Below the pieces are notes generated by a model, which did no database searches, was not told where the DNA came from, and saw only the letters and a list, made by a program, of their open reading frames with translations. The translations under genes were made by a program, and so were the position numbers. Source: Streptomyces sp. NBC_01237 (GTDB lineage: Bacteria > Actinomycetota > Actinomycetes > Streptomycetales > Streptomycetaceae). Taken from it: a stretch of DNA of 64,000 bases. This document shows positions 51,243 to 59,557 of the stretch, piece after piece; the stretch's first letter is position 1, and each line of letters starts with the position of its first letter. Location of the stretch: contig NZ_CP108508.1 of NCBI RefSeq assembly GCF_035917275.1, positions 5,890,001-5,954,000 on the forward strand. Direction: 5' to 3'.

Positions 51243-53405
51243 TCAGCCCTCGGTCGTGGCCGACTCGGCCTTGGCCGTCGCGCGGGTGGCCCGGCGGCGC
51301 CGCGGCTTGGCCGGGGCCTCTGCGTCGGACGCGGCCAGGCTCACCACGGCCTCGGCCTCGGAGACCACGGCGGCCTCCGTACCGGCGGTGGCGGCGCGGG
51401 TCGCACGGCGGCGGCGCGGCTTGGCCTCGGCCTCCTCGGCCGGAGCCTGCGTCGCCGTCTCCGTCGCTGCCTTCGTCGTGGTCTTCGCCTTGGCGTCCGC
51501 CTTGGGCTTCGACTCCGTCTTCGGCTTCGCGGCGGCGCGGGGCCTGCTGCGGCGCGGCTTGGTCTCCGGCTCGGGCTCGGACGCCGGGGCGATCTGGAAG
51601 TCGACCTCGTCGACGACCGGCTTCACGACCCGGGTGCGGCGGCGCGGCTTGGTCTCCGCCACCGGCTCGGCGAAGCCGACCGCGACGGCCACCGTCTGGA
51701 ACTCGGCCTCGGCCTTGACGGCCGGAGCCTGCGTCACGGTCTCGGTCACCGGCTTCACGGCGGCGGTCCGGGCGCGGCGGCGGCGCGGCTTGGTCTCCGC
51801 CGCGGGCTCCGCCTCGGTCACGGCCTCGACGGCCGGGGCCGCCGGGGCCTCCGCCACGGCCACCGCTGCCTCGGCAGCGGCCTCCGGGGCGCCTACGCGG
51901 GTACGGCGACGGCGGCGCGGGGTGCGCGGCTCAGCCGGGGCGTCAGCGGCGTCGGGTGCCGCCGGGGTGATCTCGCCGGCCGGTGCGGGCACCGTGGCGA
52001 CGCCCTCCTCCAGCGCGGCTCCGTTCCTGGTGCGACGACGCTGACGCGGCGTACGCGTACGGGGCTCGCGCTCCTCGCGGGCGGGGGCCGGTGCGCTCGC
52101 CGCGGACTTGCGGCCGCGGCCGCCCGTCTCGCCGAGGTCCTCGACCTCTTCCGCGCGCAGACCCGCACGGGTCCGGTCGGCACGGGGCAGTACGCCCTTG
52201 GTGCCCGCGGGGATGCTGAGCTCCTCGAAGAGGTGCGGGGACGTGGAGTACGTCTCGGGCGGGTCGGGGAACTTCAGGTCCAGCGCCTTGTTGATCAGCT
52301 GCCAGCGCGGGATGTCGTCCCAGTCGACCAGCGTGACCGCGATGCCCTTGGCGCCCGCGCGGCCGGTGCGGCCGATGCGGTGGAGGTAGGTCTTCTCGTC
52401 CTCGGGGGACTGGTAGTTGATGACGTGGGTCACACCCTCGACATCGATACCGCGTGCGGCGACGTCGGTGCAGACGAGGACGTCCACCTTGCCGTTGCGG
52501 AACGCGCGCAGCGCCTGCTCACGGGCGCCCTGGCCGAGGTCGCCGTGGACCGCGCCGGAGGCGAAACCGCGCTTCTCCAGCTGCTCGGCGATGTCGGCGG
52601 CCGTCCGCTTCGTACGGCAGAAGATCATCGCGAGCCCGCGGCCGTCGGCCTGGAGGATGCGCGAGACCATCTCGGGCTTGTCCATCGAGTGGGCGCGGTA
52701 GACGAACTGCGCGGTGTTCTTGACGGTCGAGCCCTCGTCGTCGGGCGACGTGGCGTTGATGTGGGTGGGCTGCGACATGTAGCGACGCGCCAGGCTGATG
52801 ACGGCGCCGGGCATCGTCGCCGAGAACAGCATGGTCTGGCGCTTCGGCGGCAGCATCGTGATGATGCGCTCGACGTCGGGCAGGAAGCCCAGGTCCAGCA
52901 TCTCGTCGGCCTCGTCGAGGACGAGCGCGCGGATGTGGGACAGGTCGAGCTTGCGCTGGCCCGCCAGGTCGAGCAGTCGGCCCGGGGTGCCGACGATCAC
53001 GTCGACGCCCTTCTTGAGGGCCTCGACCTGGGGCTCGTACGCACGGCCGCCGTAGATCGCGAGAACGCGGACGTTACGGACCTTGCCGGCGGTCAGCAGG
53101 TCGTTGGTGACCTGCTGGCACAGCTCGCGGGTCGGTACGACGACCAGGGCCTGCGGGGCGTCGGTCAGCTTCTCGGGCGCGGCGCGCCCGGCCTCGACGT
53201 CGGCGGGGACGGTGACACGCTCCAGGAGCGGCAGTCCGAAGCCGAGCGTCTTGCCGGTGCCGGTCTTGGCCTGGCCGATGACGTCACTGCCGGAGAGCGC
53301 TACGGGGAGCGTCATCTCCTGGATGGGGAACGGGGACATGATGCCGACCGCCTCAAGGGCTTCGGCCGTCTCGGAAAGGATCCCGAGGTCGCGGAACGTA
53401 GTCAG
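51243..53405 (-). CDS. DEAD-box RNA helicase (RhlE/DeaD-like) with basic tail
   Basis: This 720-residue protein, if read from CTG 53405, has the Q motif GIMSPFPIQ with the conserved upstream Phe (TTFRDLGILSE), motif I AKTGTGKT, Ia PTRELCQQ, II VLDEADEMLD, III FSATMP, V DVAARGID and VI HRIGRTGRAG. About 330 Ala/Arg-rich residues follow, with repeated KPRRRR clusters. No ATG/GTG/TTG lies in frame upstream of ATG 53339, but that start would cut off the Phe and helix before the Q motif. CTG 53405 has GAGG seven bases upstream, so it is the likely start. It unwinds RNA, probably in ribosome assembly or cold response. Confidence 0.9.
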   Translation of the reverse strand: MTTFRDLGILSETAEALEAVGIMSPFPIQEMTLPVALSGSDVIGQAKTGTGKTLGFGLPLLERVTVPADVEAGRAAPEKLTDAPQALVVVPTRELCQQVTNDLLTAGKVRNVRVLAIYGGRAYEPQVEALKKGVDVIVGTPGRLLDLAGQRKLDLSHIRALVLDEADEMLDLGFLPDVERIITMLPPKRQTMLFSATMPGAVISLARRYMSQPTHINATSPDDEGSTVKNTAQFVYRAHSMDKPEMVSRILQADGRGLAMIFCRTKRTAADIAEQLEKRGFASGAVHGDLGQGAREQALRAFRNGKVDVLVCTDVAARGIDVEGVTHVINYQSPEDEKTYLHRIGRTGRAGAKGIAVTLVDWDDIPRWQLINKALDLKFPDPPETYSTSPHLFEELSIPAGTKGVLPRADRTRAGLRAEEVEDLGETGGRGRKSAASAPAPAREEREPRTRTPRQRRRTRNGAALEEGVATVPAPAGEITPAAPDAADAPAEPRTPRRRRRTRVGAPEAAAEAAVAVAEAPAAPAVEAVTEAEPAAETKPRRRRARTAAVKPVTETVTQAPAVKAEAEFQTVAVAVGFAEPVAETKPRRRTRVVKPVVDEVDFQIAPASEPEPETKPRRSRPRAAAKPKTESKPKADAKAKTTTKAATETATQAPAEEAEAKPRRRRATRAATAGTEAAVVSEAEAVVSLAASDAEAPAKPRRRRATRATAKAESATTEG

Positions 53406-53789
53406 GGTGCTGCCTCTTCTGTGAAACGCGGACCGAGGCGAACGCTGGGGGTCGTACCGTGCCGGGGTTGGTCATCCGGCCGTGGATGGGCCGGGTGGCG
53501 CGGGACCACTGCCGTCGCTCGAGCGCTCGTGCCGCTGAGGGGGCCCCTCATCTGCGGTCGTACGTGTCGTACGCCCCGCGTGGAGGGCTGTCGGGTCGGA
53601 GCCGATCGGGCCACCGACCGGGCATCCTCATTCAAGGTCGCGCCCCTGGCACTGGAAAATGCTCAGTAGACGCAATACCACTGTACCCCGGATTCGCGCA
53701 TGTGTGTTGGGCGAATTCATCGGAACGGTGTGATGTCTGTGGCTGGCCGGGCCCTTCGACGGTCCGGCGAGCGGGCTATTGTGCGCTCC
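53406..53789. other. Divergent promoter region, helicase/ferritin-like genes
   Basis: These 384 bases hold no gene I can support. The half near the helicase probably encodes its long leader. On the plus side TTCGAC (53755-53760) and TATTGT (53777-53782, 16-base spacer) place initiation at the A of ATG 53790. Confidence 0.45.
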
Positions 53790-54545
53790 ATGGAGACGCC
53801 TGACAACGCCGCTGAACCCGCCAACGAAGCTCCCGAAACCCCCGCACCCACCGGAATCGCCGCCCAGGACTGGGCCACCGCATCCGCCGAGCCGCAGTAC
53901 CGCGCAGCGGTCGTGGATCTGCTGGGTGCGCTCGCCTATGGCGAGCTGGCGGCCTTCGAGCGACTGGCGGAGGACGCCAAACTCGCGCCGACACTCGGTG
54001 ACAAGGCGGAACTGGCGAAGATGGCCTCCGCCGAATTCCATCATTTCGAGCAGCTGACGGACCGGCTCACCGCGATCGAGACGGACCCGACCGCCGCGAT
54101 GGAGCCGTTCGCCAAGGCGCTCGACGACTTCCACCGGCAGACCGCGCCGTCGGACTGGCTGGAGGGGCTGGTCAAGGCGTACGTCGGTGACTCGATCGCC
54201 AGCGACTTCTACCGCGAGGTCGCGGCCCGGCTCGACACGGACACCCGCTCGCTCGTCCTCGCCGTGCTGGACGACACCGGCCACGGGAACTTCGCGGTCG
54301 AGAAGGTGCGCGCCGCGATCGAGGCCGAACCGAGGGTCGGCGGCCGGCTCGCGCTGTGGGCCCGCCGGCTGATGGGAGAGGCGCTCTCCCAGGCCCAGCG
54401 GGTGGTCGCCGACCGGGACGCCCTGTCGACGATGCTCGTGGGCGGTGTGGCGGACGGCTTCGACCTGGCCGAGGTGGGACGGATGTTCTCCCGCATCACC
54501 GAGGCGCACACCAAGCGGATGGCCGCGCTGGGCCTGGCCGCGTAG
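53790..54545 (+). CDS. Ferritin-like fold protein
   Basis: This 251-residue helical protein is conserved in actinobacteria next to the RhlE-like helicase. The motifs GALAYGELAAFERLAEDAK, ASAEFHHFEQLTDRL, and later DTGHGNFAVEKVR, then AGRMFSRITEAHTKRM-like helices supply E..EH type residues of a four-helix ferritin-like bundle. They resemble MiaE-like non-haem di-iron hydroxylases. ATG 53790 is probably leaderless. It may modify tRNA or store a metal; this is unproven. It corresponds to Rv3210c. Confidence 0.8.
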   Translation: METPDNAAEPANEAPETPAPTGIAAQDWATASAEPQYRAAVVDLLGALAYGELAAFERLAEDAKLAPTLGDKAELAKMASAEFHHFEQLTDRLTAIETDPTAAMEPFAKALDDFHRQTAPSDWLEGLVKAYVGDSIASDFYREVAARLDTDTRSLVLAVLDDTGHGNFAVEKVRAAIEAEPRVGGRLALWARRLMGEALSQAQRVVADRDALSTMLVGGVADGFDLAEVGRMFSRITEAHTKRMAALGLAA

Positions 54546-54586
54546 CCGGGCCGGCCGCCGTCGGCCGCCCCGGCGGGCCGCCCGGA

Positions 54587-54859
54587 CTACTGGGCCGCCG
54601 CCGATCGGCCGAGGCGGCGGCCGCGTGGGCGGATCAGCAGCGACAGCGTCACCGACCCGACGAGCACCGCGCCGATCAGCGTTGCCAGGACATGGCCGGA
54701 GCCGAGGGCCGAATGCGTCAGATACGCGCCGAACAGGGCGCCCAGGGTGCCGGTGAGGAACACGGGACGGCCGGACGGCAGACGGCCGGGCAGTGAACGG
54801 AGCGCCGCCCAGGAAAGGGCGAGTCCGAGCATCGCGGAGCCGAAGGTTTCCCAGATCAC
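54587..54859 (-). CDS. Small membrane protein, hypothetical
   Basis: This 90-residue protein has about three hydrophobic segments (residues 3-20, 33-50 and 58-76) and an Arg-rich tail RPRGRRLGRSAAAQ. GTG 54859 is preceded by GAGGTGATC, complementary to the 16S rRNA end beyond the core site. No family was recognised. It is convergent with the ferritin-like gene. The following 253 bases (54860-55112) hold only the DUF3107 terminator and promoter sequence. Confidence 0.72.
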   Translation of the reverse strand: MIWETFGSAMLGLALSWAALRSLPGRLPSGRPVFLTGTLGALFGAYLTHSALGSGHVLATLIGAVLVGSVTLSLLIRPRGRRLGRSAAAQ

Positions 54860-55052
54860 AGAGGATCACCTCGCGGGGGTGTGCGGGGCGGTCAAATCGG
54901 TCGTAGGCGGTACTACCCGTGGGTCACCGGACGCAACCCTCCCGCGAGCTGCGGAAACCGTTCGAGCACGCCCGGACACGAGGGCCCGTCCGGGCCGCCG
55001 GGGCACATGATCGGCGGAACCCGTCCGGGCGCGGTGAGGGACCGGGTACGAA

Positions 55053-55090
55053 GAAGCGGTCCGGCGGGGGATTCCCTGCCGGACCGCTTC
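55053..55090 (-). terminator. 13-bp hairpin after DUF3107
   Basis: Arms 55053-55065 and 55078-55090 enclose a 12-base loop, 22 bases past the DUF3107 stop on the minus strand. Confidence 0.75.
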
Positions 55091-55112
55091 CTCGTTCACT
55101 GCGTCGCGTGAG

Positions 55113-55340
55113 CTACAGCGCGCCGAACCCCACACGCCGGGTGCTGGGCTCGCCGATCTCCACGTACGCGATCCGGTCGGCCGGCACCAGGACCTTGCGG
55201 CCCTTGTCGTCCGTGAGGCTGAGCAGCTGCGCCTTGCCGTTGAGCGCTTCGGCGACCGCGCTCTCGACGTCCTCGGCGGAAAGCCCGCTCTCCAGAACGA
55301 TCTCCCGGGGCGTGTGCTGCACCCCGATCTTGACCTCCAC
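55113..55340 (-). CDS. DUF3107 family protein
   Basis: This 75-residue protein begins VEVKIGVQHTPREIVLESGL and ends AYVEIGEPSTRRVGFGAL. It matches the actinobacterial DUF3107 family (TB9.4/Rv3208A). It is a small ATP-binding-like beta/alpha protein of unknown role, in M. tuberculosis found beside the same TetR and ferritin-like genes. GTG 55340 gives the family's standard start, with GAGGGA upstream. Confidence 0.9.
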   Translation of the reverse strand: MEVKIGVQHTPREIVLESGLSAEDVESAVAEALNGKAQLLSLTDDKGRKVLVPADRIAYVEIGEPSTRRVGFGAL

Positions 55341-55470
55341 GGCTATGTCCCTCCGACGGTCAGTCCCTGCGCGGTGAACCGCGCCGTACGCAGCCACACT
55401 AGCCGGGTGGAACCCGAGGTCATGGCCCGACCGGCAACGCCCGCAGCGAACACGGCCGAGGGTCCGTCGG

Positions 55471-56112
55471 TCAGTGCTGGTCGATGCCGTGCAGCGGGAA
55501 CCCCGCGATGCCCCGCCAGGCCAGCGAGGTCAGGAGCTGGACCGCGGTGTCGCGCGGAATGCTGGAGCCGCTGGAGAGCCAGTAGCGGGCCACCACCTGG
55601 GACACCCCGCCCAGGCCGACCGCCAGGAGCATGGACTCGTCCTTGGACAGCCCCGTGTCGCCGGCGATGACGTCGGAGATGGCCTCCGCGCACTGGAGCG
55701 AGACCCGGTCGACCCGTTCGCGTACCGCGGGCTCGTTGGTCAGGTCGGACTCGAAGACCAGCCGGAAGGCGCCGCCCTCGTCCTCGACGTACGCGAAGTA
55801 GGCGTCCATCGTGGCCTCGACGCGCAGTTTGTTGTCCGTCGTGGAGGCCAGCGCCGTGCGCACGGCCGCCAGGAGCGCCTCGCAGTGCTGGTCGAGCAGG
55901 GCCAGATAGAGCTCCAGCTTGCCCGGGAAGTGCTGGTAGAGCACCGGCTTGCTGACCCCGGCGCGCTCGGCGATGTCATCCATGGCCGCGGAGTGGTAGC
56001 CCTGCGCGACAAAGACCTCCTGCGCGGCCCCCAGCAGCTGATTGCGTCGGGCGCGGCGGGGCAGGCGAGTGCCCCGCGGGCGCGCTGCCTCTGTCTGCTC
56101 GATGGCTGTCAC
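55471..56112 (-). CDS. TetR/AcrR family regulator
   Basis: This 213-residue regulator has an N-terminal TetR helix-turn-helix (about residues 20-65: RRNQLLGAAQEVFVAQGYHSAAMDDIAERAGVSKPVLYQHFPGKLEL) and a helical ligand domain. GTG 56112 has GGGAGG six bases upstream; further upstream the frame loses coding character. It corresponds to Rv3208. Its targets may include the neighbouring core genes or itself; the ligand is unknown. Confidence 0.9.
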   Translation of the reverse strand: MTAIEQTEAARPRGTRLPRRARRNQLLGAAQEVFVAQGYHSAAMDDIAERAGVSKPVLYQHFPGKLELYLALLDQHCEALLAAVRTALASTTDNKLRVEATMDAYFAYVEDEGGAFRLVFESDLTNEPAVRERVDRVSLQCAEAISDVIAGDTGLSKDESMLLAVGLGGVSQVVARYWLSSGSSIPRDTAVQLLTSLAWRGIAGFPLHGIDQH

Positions 56113-56281
56113 GCCGCCTCCCAAAATTGTGATCAAGCACAGCCGTTCGTTTACACGCTGCGCCGTACAGCCATCGTACTTTTGAGTAACCCGGGTGCGC
56201 GCGGCGCGGACGCAGAATTTCACGGACCGGACGACTGCGGTAGCCACAGATTCAACGAGTCAGGGAACAAAGCGGGGCGTA

Positions 56282-56497
56282 TTACCGGTAATCGTCTTCA
56301 TCCTGTGCGACAACCCGGCTCTGTTCCGCGGCGTCCGCCTCATTGGCGGTGTCCCGGTCGATGTCCGTCAGCGGTTCGTCGTTCCGCTGCTGGAGGTCGA
56401 GCAGTTGTTCGGCGGCATCGGCTTCGGGGGTCTCCGGGTCCAGCTCGTCCGGCTCGACTTCCTCGAAGGTCTCCGGGTCGCTCGGATCGACCGTCAT
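56282..56497 (-). CDS. Small acidic protein, hypothetical
   Basis: This 71-residue protein is over one third Asp/Glu (SDPETFEEVEPDELDPETPEADAAEQ), with no hydrophobic segment. ATG 56497 is preceded by GAAGGGA. It is probably intrinsically disordered, and the function is unknown. It is divergent from the hydrolase gene at 56608. Confidence 0.7.
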   Translation of the reverse strand: MTVDPSDPETFEEVEPDELDPETPEADAAEQLLDLQQRNDEPLTDIDRDTANEADAAEQSRVVAQDEDDYR

Positions 56498-56607
56498 GGT
56501 GGCTCCCTTCCTTCCCTTGAAGCGTAGGAGCAACCCTCCCGCGCCGCGATGCGGCCTGTGACGGCGAACACATGAATCGGCACGTGATCGTCTCGTAACA
56601 TTGCCGC

Positions 56608-57573
56608 ATGTCTTCGACCGAGCTGCCGGGTGCCCGTGCCGCCGCCGCCGCGATGGCCCCCACGGTCAGTGCCGTCAGAGTCGCGGAGGGTGAGCGGTTG
56701 CGCTCCGTCTCGCTGCCGGGACTCAGCCTGACCGTCCGCGCCCGGCCCGGGGACCGGACCGGGCTGCCCCCCGCGCTGTATGTGCACGGGCTGGGCGGTT
56801 CCTCCCAGAACTGGTCGGCGATGATGCCGCTGCTGGCGGACGTGGTCGACGGCGAGGCCGTCGATCTGCCCGGATTCGGGGACTCGCCGCCGCCCGACGA
56901 CGGCAATTACTCGGTCACCGGGCACGCGCGTGCGGTGATCCGGCTGCTGGACGCGGGGGAGCGCGGGCCCGTCCATCTGTTCGGCAACTCCCTGGGCGGC
57001 GCGGTCGCCACCCGGGTCGCCGCCGTCCGCCCCGACCTGGTGCGCACCCTCACCCTCGTCTCGCCCGCGCTGCCCGAGATCCGGGTGCAGCGGCCCGCCG
57101 TTCCGACCGGGCTGCTGGCGATCCCCGGAGTCGCATCCCTGTTCTCCCGGCTCACGAAGGAGTGGACGGCGGAGCAGCGCACACGCGGGGTCATGGCACT
57201 CTGTTACGGCGATCCGGCGCGTATCTCCGAAGAAGGCTTCCGCCACGCGGTGGCCGAAATGGAGCGACGACTGGAACTGCCGTACTTCTGGGACGCCATG
57301 ACGCGCTCCGCCCGTGGCATCGTCGATGCCTACACGCTGGGCGGACAGCACGGGCTGTGGCGCCAGGCCGAGCGGGTGCTCGCACCGACCCAACTGGTGT
57401 ACGGCGGACGGGACCGGCTGGTCTCGTACCGGATGGCGCGCAGAGCGTCCGCGGCCTTCCGCGATTCGCGACTGCTGTCACTGCCCGACGCGGGGCACGT
57501 GGCGATGATGGAGTACCCGGAGGCGGTCGCCCAGGCGTTCCGGGATCTGCTCGACGAATGTGGCGGGAGCTGA
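56608..57573 (+). CDS. Alpha/beta hydrolase
   Basis: This 321-residue alpha/beta hydrolase has oxyanion HGLGGSSQNW, EAVDLPGFGDSPPP, nucleophile elbow GNSLGG (Ser near residue 128), Asp in YGGRDRL and His in DAGHVAMME. ATG 56608 lies seven bases past TAACAT (56596-56601), so it is probably leaderless. It is likely an esterase, peroxidase or meta-cleavage-type hydrolase. It is followed closely by the DUF3152 gene, as in mycobacteria. Confidence 0.87.
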   Translation: MSSTELPGARAAAAAMAPTVSAVRVAEGERLRSVSLPGLSLTVRARPGDRTGLPPALYVHGLGGSSQNWSAMMPLLADVVDGEAVDLPGFGDSPPPDDGNYSVTGHARAVIRLLDAGERGPVHLFGNSLGGAVATRVAAVRPDLVRTLTLVSPALPEIRVQRPAVPTGLLAIPGVASLFSRLTKEWTAEQRTRGVMALCYGDPARISEEGFRHAVAEMERRLELPYFWDAMTRSARGIVDAYTLGGQHGLWRQAERVLAPTQLVYGGRDRLVSYRMARRASAAFRDSRLLSLPDAGHVAMMEYPEAVAQAFRDLLDECGGS

Positions 57574-57581
57574 TCCGGGGC

Positions 57582-59135
57582 GTGGGACGACACAGTCGAA
57601 AGGGCCCCGAGGCCAAAAGCCCTCAGGCCCCGGCCGCGCCGGAGTCGGGCGGCGAGCGCGGAGCACCCCGGTCCGCGCCGGGCAACGGGCGACGCCGCAG
57701 GGCCGCTCCCGGACCGCCGGGCGGCGAGGCGAACGCCTCGTCCGGCGAGCGGAGCACTCCGTTCCATGACGGCCCGCAGGTCCGCGGCGGCCATCCCGAA
57801 CAGCGCGAGGCGGGTGGCGGCTGGGGAAGCGGGCCCCAGGGGTACGGGGATGGGCGGTCGCCGGGTCGTCCGGGAGTTCCCGGACCGTCAATGGCGCCGG
57901 GTATACCGGTCGTTCCGGGGCAGTCCGGACAGCCGGGCGGGTACGCCCCGGCTCCCGGGGCCTCGCCCCGCCAGGAAGCCGTGGCGCGTCAGGTCTCGGC
58001 GCAGCAGGCGGCGCAGCGCGCCGCCGACGGGCGCGTGGCGGCGCGGCCCGCACCCGGCGGGGGCCCGTTGATACCGGGCCCGCGCAGAGAGTTCGTCGAC
58101 GCCTTCGACGCCGCACCGCGGTCCGCCGTGCCGCGGTCCACCGCATCACCGTCCACCACGGCGCAGTTCGCCGCGGTGCGGTCCGACGCGGCGCCGGCGA
58201 CGACGCCTCCGTCGTCCGCGTTTCCCGCCGGCCCGCAGGTCCCGGTCGCCGACGGGGACGACGGCACCGTGGGCCCGGCCGGTGACGGCGGCGGGCCGGG
58301 TGCCGAGGACGGCAGGGACGGCGGCCGGGGCGGCAGGGGCCGGACGTTCACCGGTATCGCCGCCGCCGCGGTGACCACCGTGCTCGCGGTGATCGTGGCC
58401 GGACAGGTGGCGCAGGACGCCGAGGGCCGGGACGGCGCGCCGCGGCCCGCGGGCGTGGAACGGGACGGCAGTTCCGACACCTCGCGCTCCGACGCCCGTC
58501 CCGCCCCCGCGAAGGCGCCCGAGGTCAAGCCCCTTTCGTACGCGGAGAAAATGGCCCAGCCCTATCCGCTCGATCCCGAGCTGAAGGCGAGCGGGAAATT
58601 CGACGCCGTTCCGGGCCTGGCGAAGGCGCCGGGCAAGGGGCAGAAGTACCGCTATCGCATCGATGTCGAAAAGGGCCTCGCTCTCGATGCCGGCCTTTTC
58701 GCCGAGGCCGTACAGAAAACGCTGAATGACGACCGGAGTTGGGCGCACGGCGGGGCGATGACATTCGAGCGTATTTCCTCGGGTGAACCGGATTTCGTGA
58801 TCACGCTGGCCAGTCCGGGAACCACCGGTGACTGGTGCCGGAAGTCCGGTCTGGATACGACCATCGACAATGTCTCCTGCGATTCCGCCGCGACCGACCG
58901 GGTCATGATCAACGCCTATCGCTGGGCGCAGGGCTCGTCCACCTACGGCCCGGACAAGTTGTTGATCTACCGCCAGATGCTGATCAACCACGAGGTCGGC
59001 CATCGTCTCGGGCACGACCACGCGAGCTGTGACACACCCGGCGCACTGGCTCCGGTGATGCAGCAGCAGACGAAGTCGCTGAACCTCAAGGGGATCAAGT
59101 GCAAGGCCAACCCGTGGGTGCATCCAGGTAGTTGA
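57582..59135 (+). CDS. DUF3152 zinc metallopeptidase-like membrane protein
   Basis: This 517-residue protein has a long disordered Gly/Pro/Arg-rich N-terminal region (about 1-245) and a single transmembrane helix (about 250-272, FTGIAAAAVTTVLAVIVAGQV). The C-terminal extracytoplasmic DUF3152 domain carries NHEVGHRLGHDH, a metzincin-like HExxHxxGxxH zinc motif. Cysteines around it (DWCRKSG, VSCDS, ASCDT, IKCKA) can form disulfides. GTG 57582 is chosen; ATG 57558 would overlap the previous gene. It corresponds to Rv3207c. Confidence 0.85.
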   Translation: MGRHSRKGPEAKSPQAPAAPESGGERGAPRSAPGNGRRRRAAPGPPGGEANASSGERSTPFHDGPQVRGGHPEQREAGGGWGSGPQGYGDGRSPGRPGVPGPSMAPGIPVVPGQSGQPGGYAPAPGASPRQEAVARQVSAQQAAQRAADGRVAARPAPGGGPLIPGPRREFVDAFDAAPRSAVPRSTASPSTTAQFAAVRSDAAPATTPPSSAFPAGPQVPVADGDDGTVGPAGDGGGPGAEDGRDGGRGGRGRTFTGIAAAAVTTVLAVIVAGQVAQDAEGRDGAPRPAGVERDGSSDTSRSDARPAPAKAPEVKPLSYAEKMAQPYPLDPELKASGKFDAVPGLAKAPGKGQKYRYRIDVEKGLALDAGLFAEAVQKTLNDDRSWAHGGAMTFERISSGEPDFVITLASPGTTGDWCRKSGLDTTIDNVSCDSAATDRVMINAYRWAQGSSTYGPDKLLIYRQMLINHEVGHRLGHDHASCDTPGALAPVMQQQTKSLNLKGIKCKANPWVHPGS

Positions 59136-59176
59136 TCGCCGCAGTCCACATTCCGAGATGGCCGTCTCATTCCGCG

Positions 59177-59205
59177 TTGACATCGCCGAGGCGGTCGTCC
59201 ATATT
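59177..59205 (+). promoter_or_regulatory. Promoter of the leader peptide and peptide transporter
   Basis: A perfect -35 TTGACA (59177-59182), a 17-base spacer and -10-like CATATT (59200-59205) put initiation at 59212-59213, the A of the leader ATG. The message would begin with the start codon. It lies about 40 bases after the DUF3152 stop. Confidence 0.65.
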
Positions 59206-59212
59206 TCTCGGC

Positions 59213-59308
59213 ATGTCACGCATCCCGGTCACCCCCGAGCGCGCCGCCATCGAGCTGGCGCTCATCGGCGTGGCCGGACATTGCGTAGCCGACGTTCTCT
59301 GTCGCTGA
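59213..59308 (+). CDS. 31-residue leaderless leader peptide with terminal cysteines
   Basis: ATG 59213 opens a 31-codon ORF beginning MSRIPVTPERAAIELALIG and ending GHCVADVLCR, with Cys codons at positions 24 and 30, close to the stop at 59306. No ribosome site precedes it, but the promoter fits leaderless translation. Cysteine-containing leaderless short ORFs act as cysteine-responsive attenuators in mycobacteria. The two hairpins downstream make the same role likely for the following transporter operon. Confidence 0.65.
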   Translation: MSRIPVTPERAAIELALIGVAGHCVADVLCR

Positions 59309-59344
59309 CGCCCGCCCGAGCGCGCGTCGGCCCTCCTTCTCCAT

Positions 59345-59374
59345 GAGCCCGTTCAGGGCTCGGTGAGCCCTTTT
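59345..59374 (+). terminator. Attenuator: alternative stems and T-run
   Basis: Three complementary segments occur in series: GAGCCC (59345-59350), AGGGCTC (59355-59361) and GAGCCCT (59365-59371), then TTTT. Segments 2 and 3 form a 7-bp terminator with a 3-base loop. Segments 1 and 2 form a 6-bp alternative that excludes it. The first segment lies 36 bases after the leader stop. Confidence 0.65.
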
Positions 59375-59401
59375 CGGGGTCTCCGTGGGTCACCCATGAC
59401 T

Positions 59402-59439
59402 GCCGCGCCCGGCGTATTCCGTCCGTAGGCGCGGCTTTT
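59402..59439 (+). terminator. Second hairpin with TTTT in the leader
   Basis: Arms GCCGCGCC (59402-59409) and GGCGCGGC (59428-59435), an 18-base loop and TTTT at 59436-59439 form a further terminator-like structure before the binding-protein gene. The rest of 59440-59557 shows only the ribosome site GAGAGG. Confidence 0.55.
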
Positions 59440-59557
59440 CGGTGTTTATCGGCACTTCGGTGCTCCGATGCCTCCTTTCGCTGTCGCCTGCACGGGTCTT
59501 TTCTTCTGCTTTCCATGCATTCCTCCTGTTTGCAGCACTCCGAGAGGTCATCTTCCG

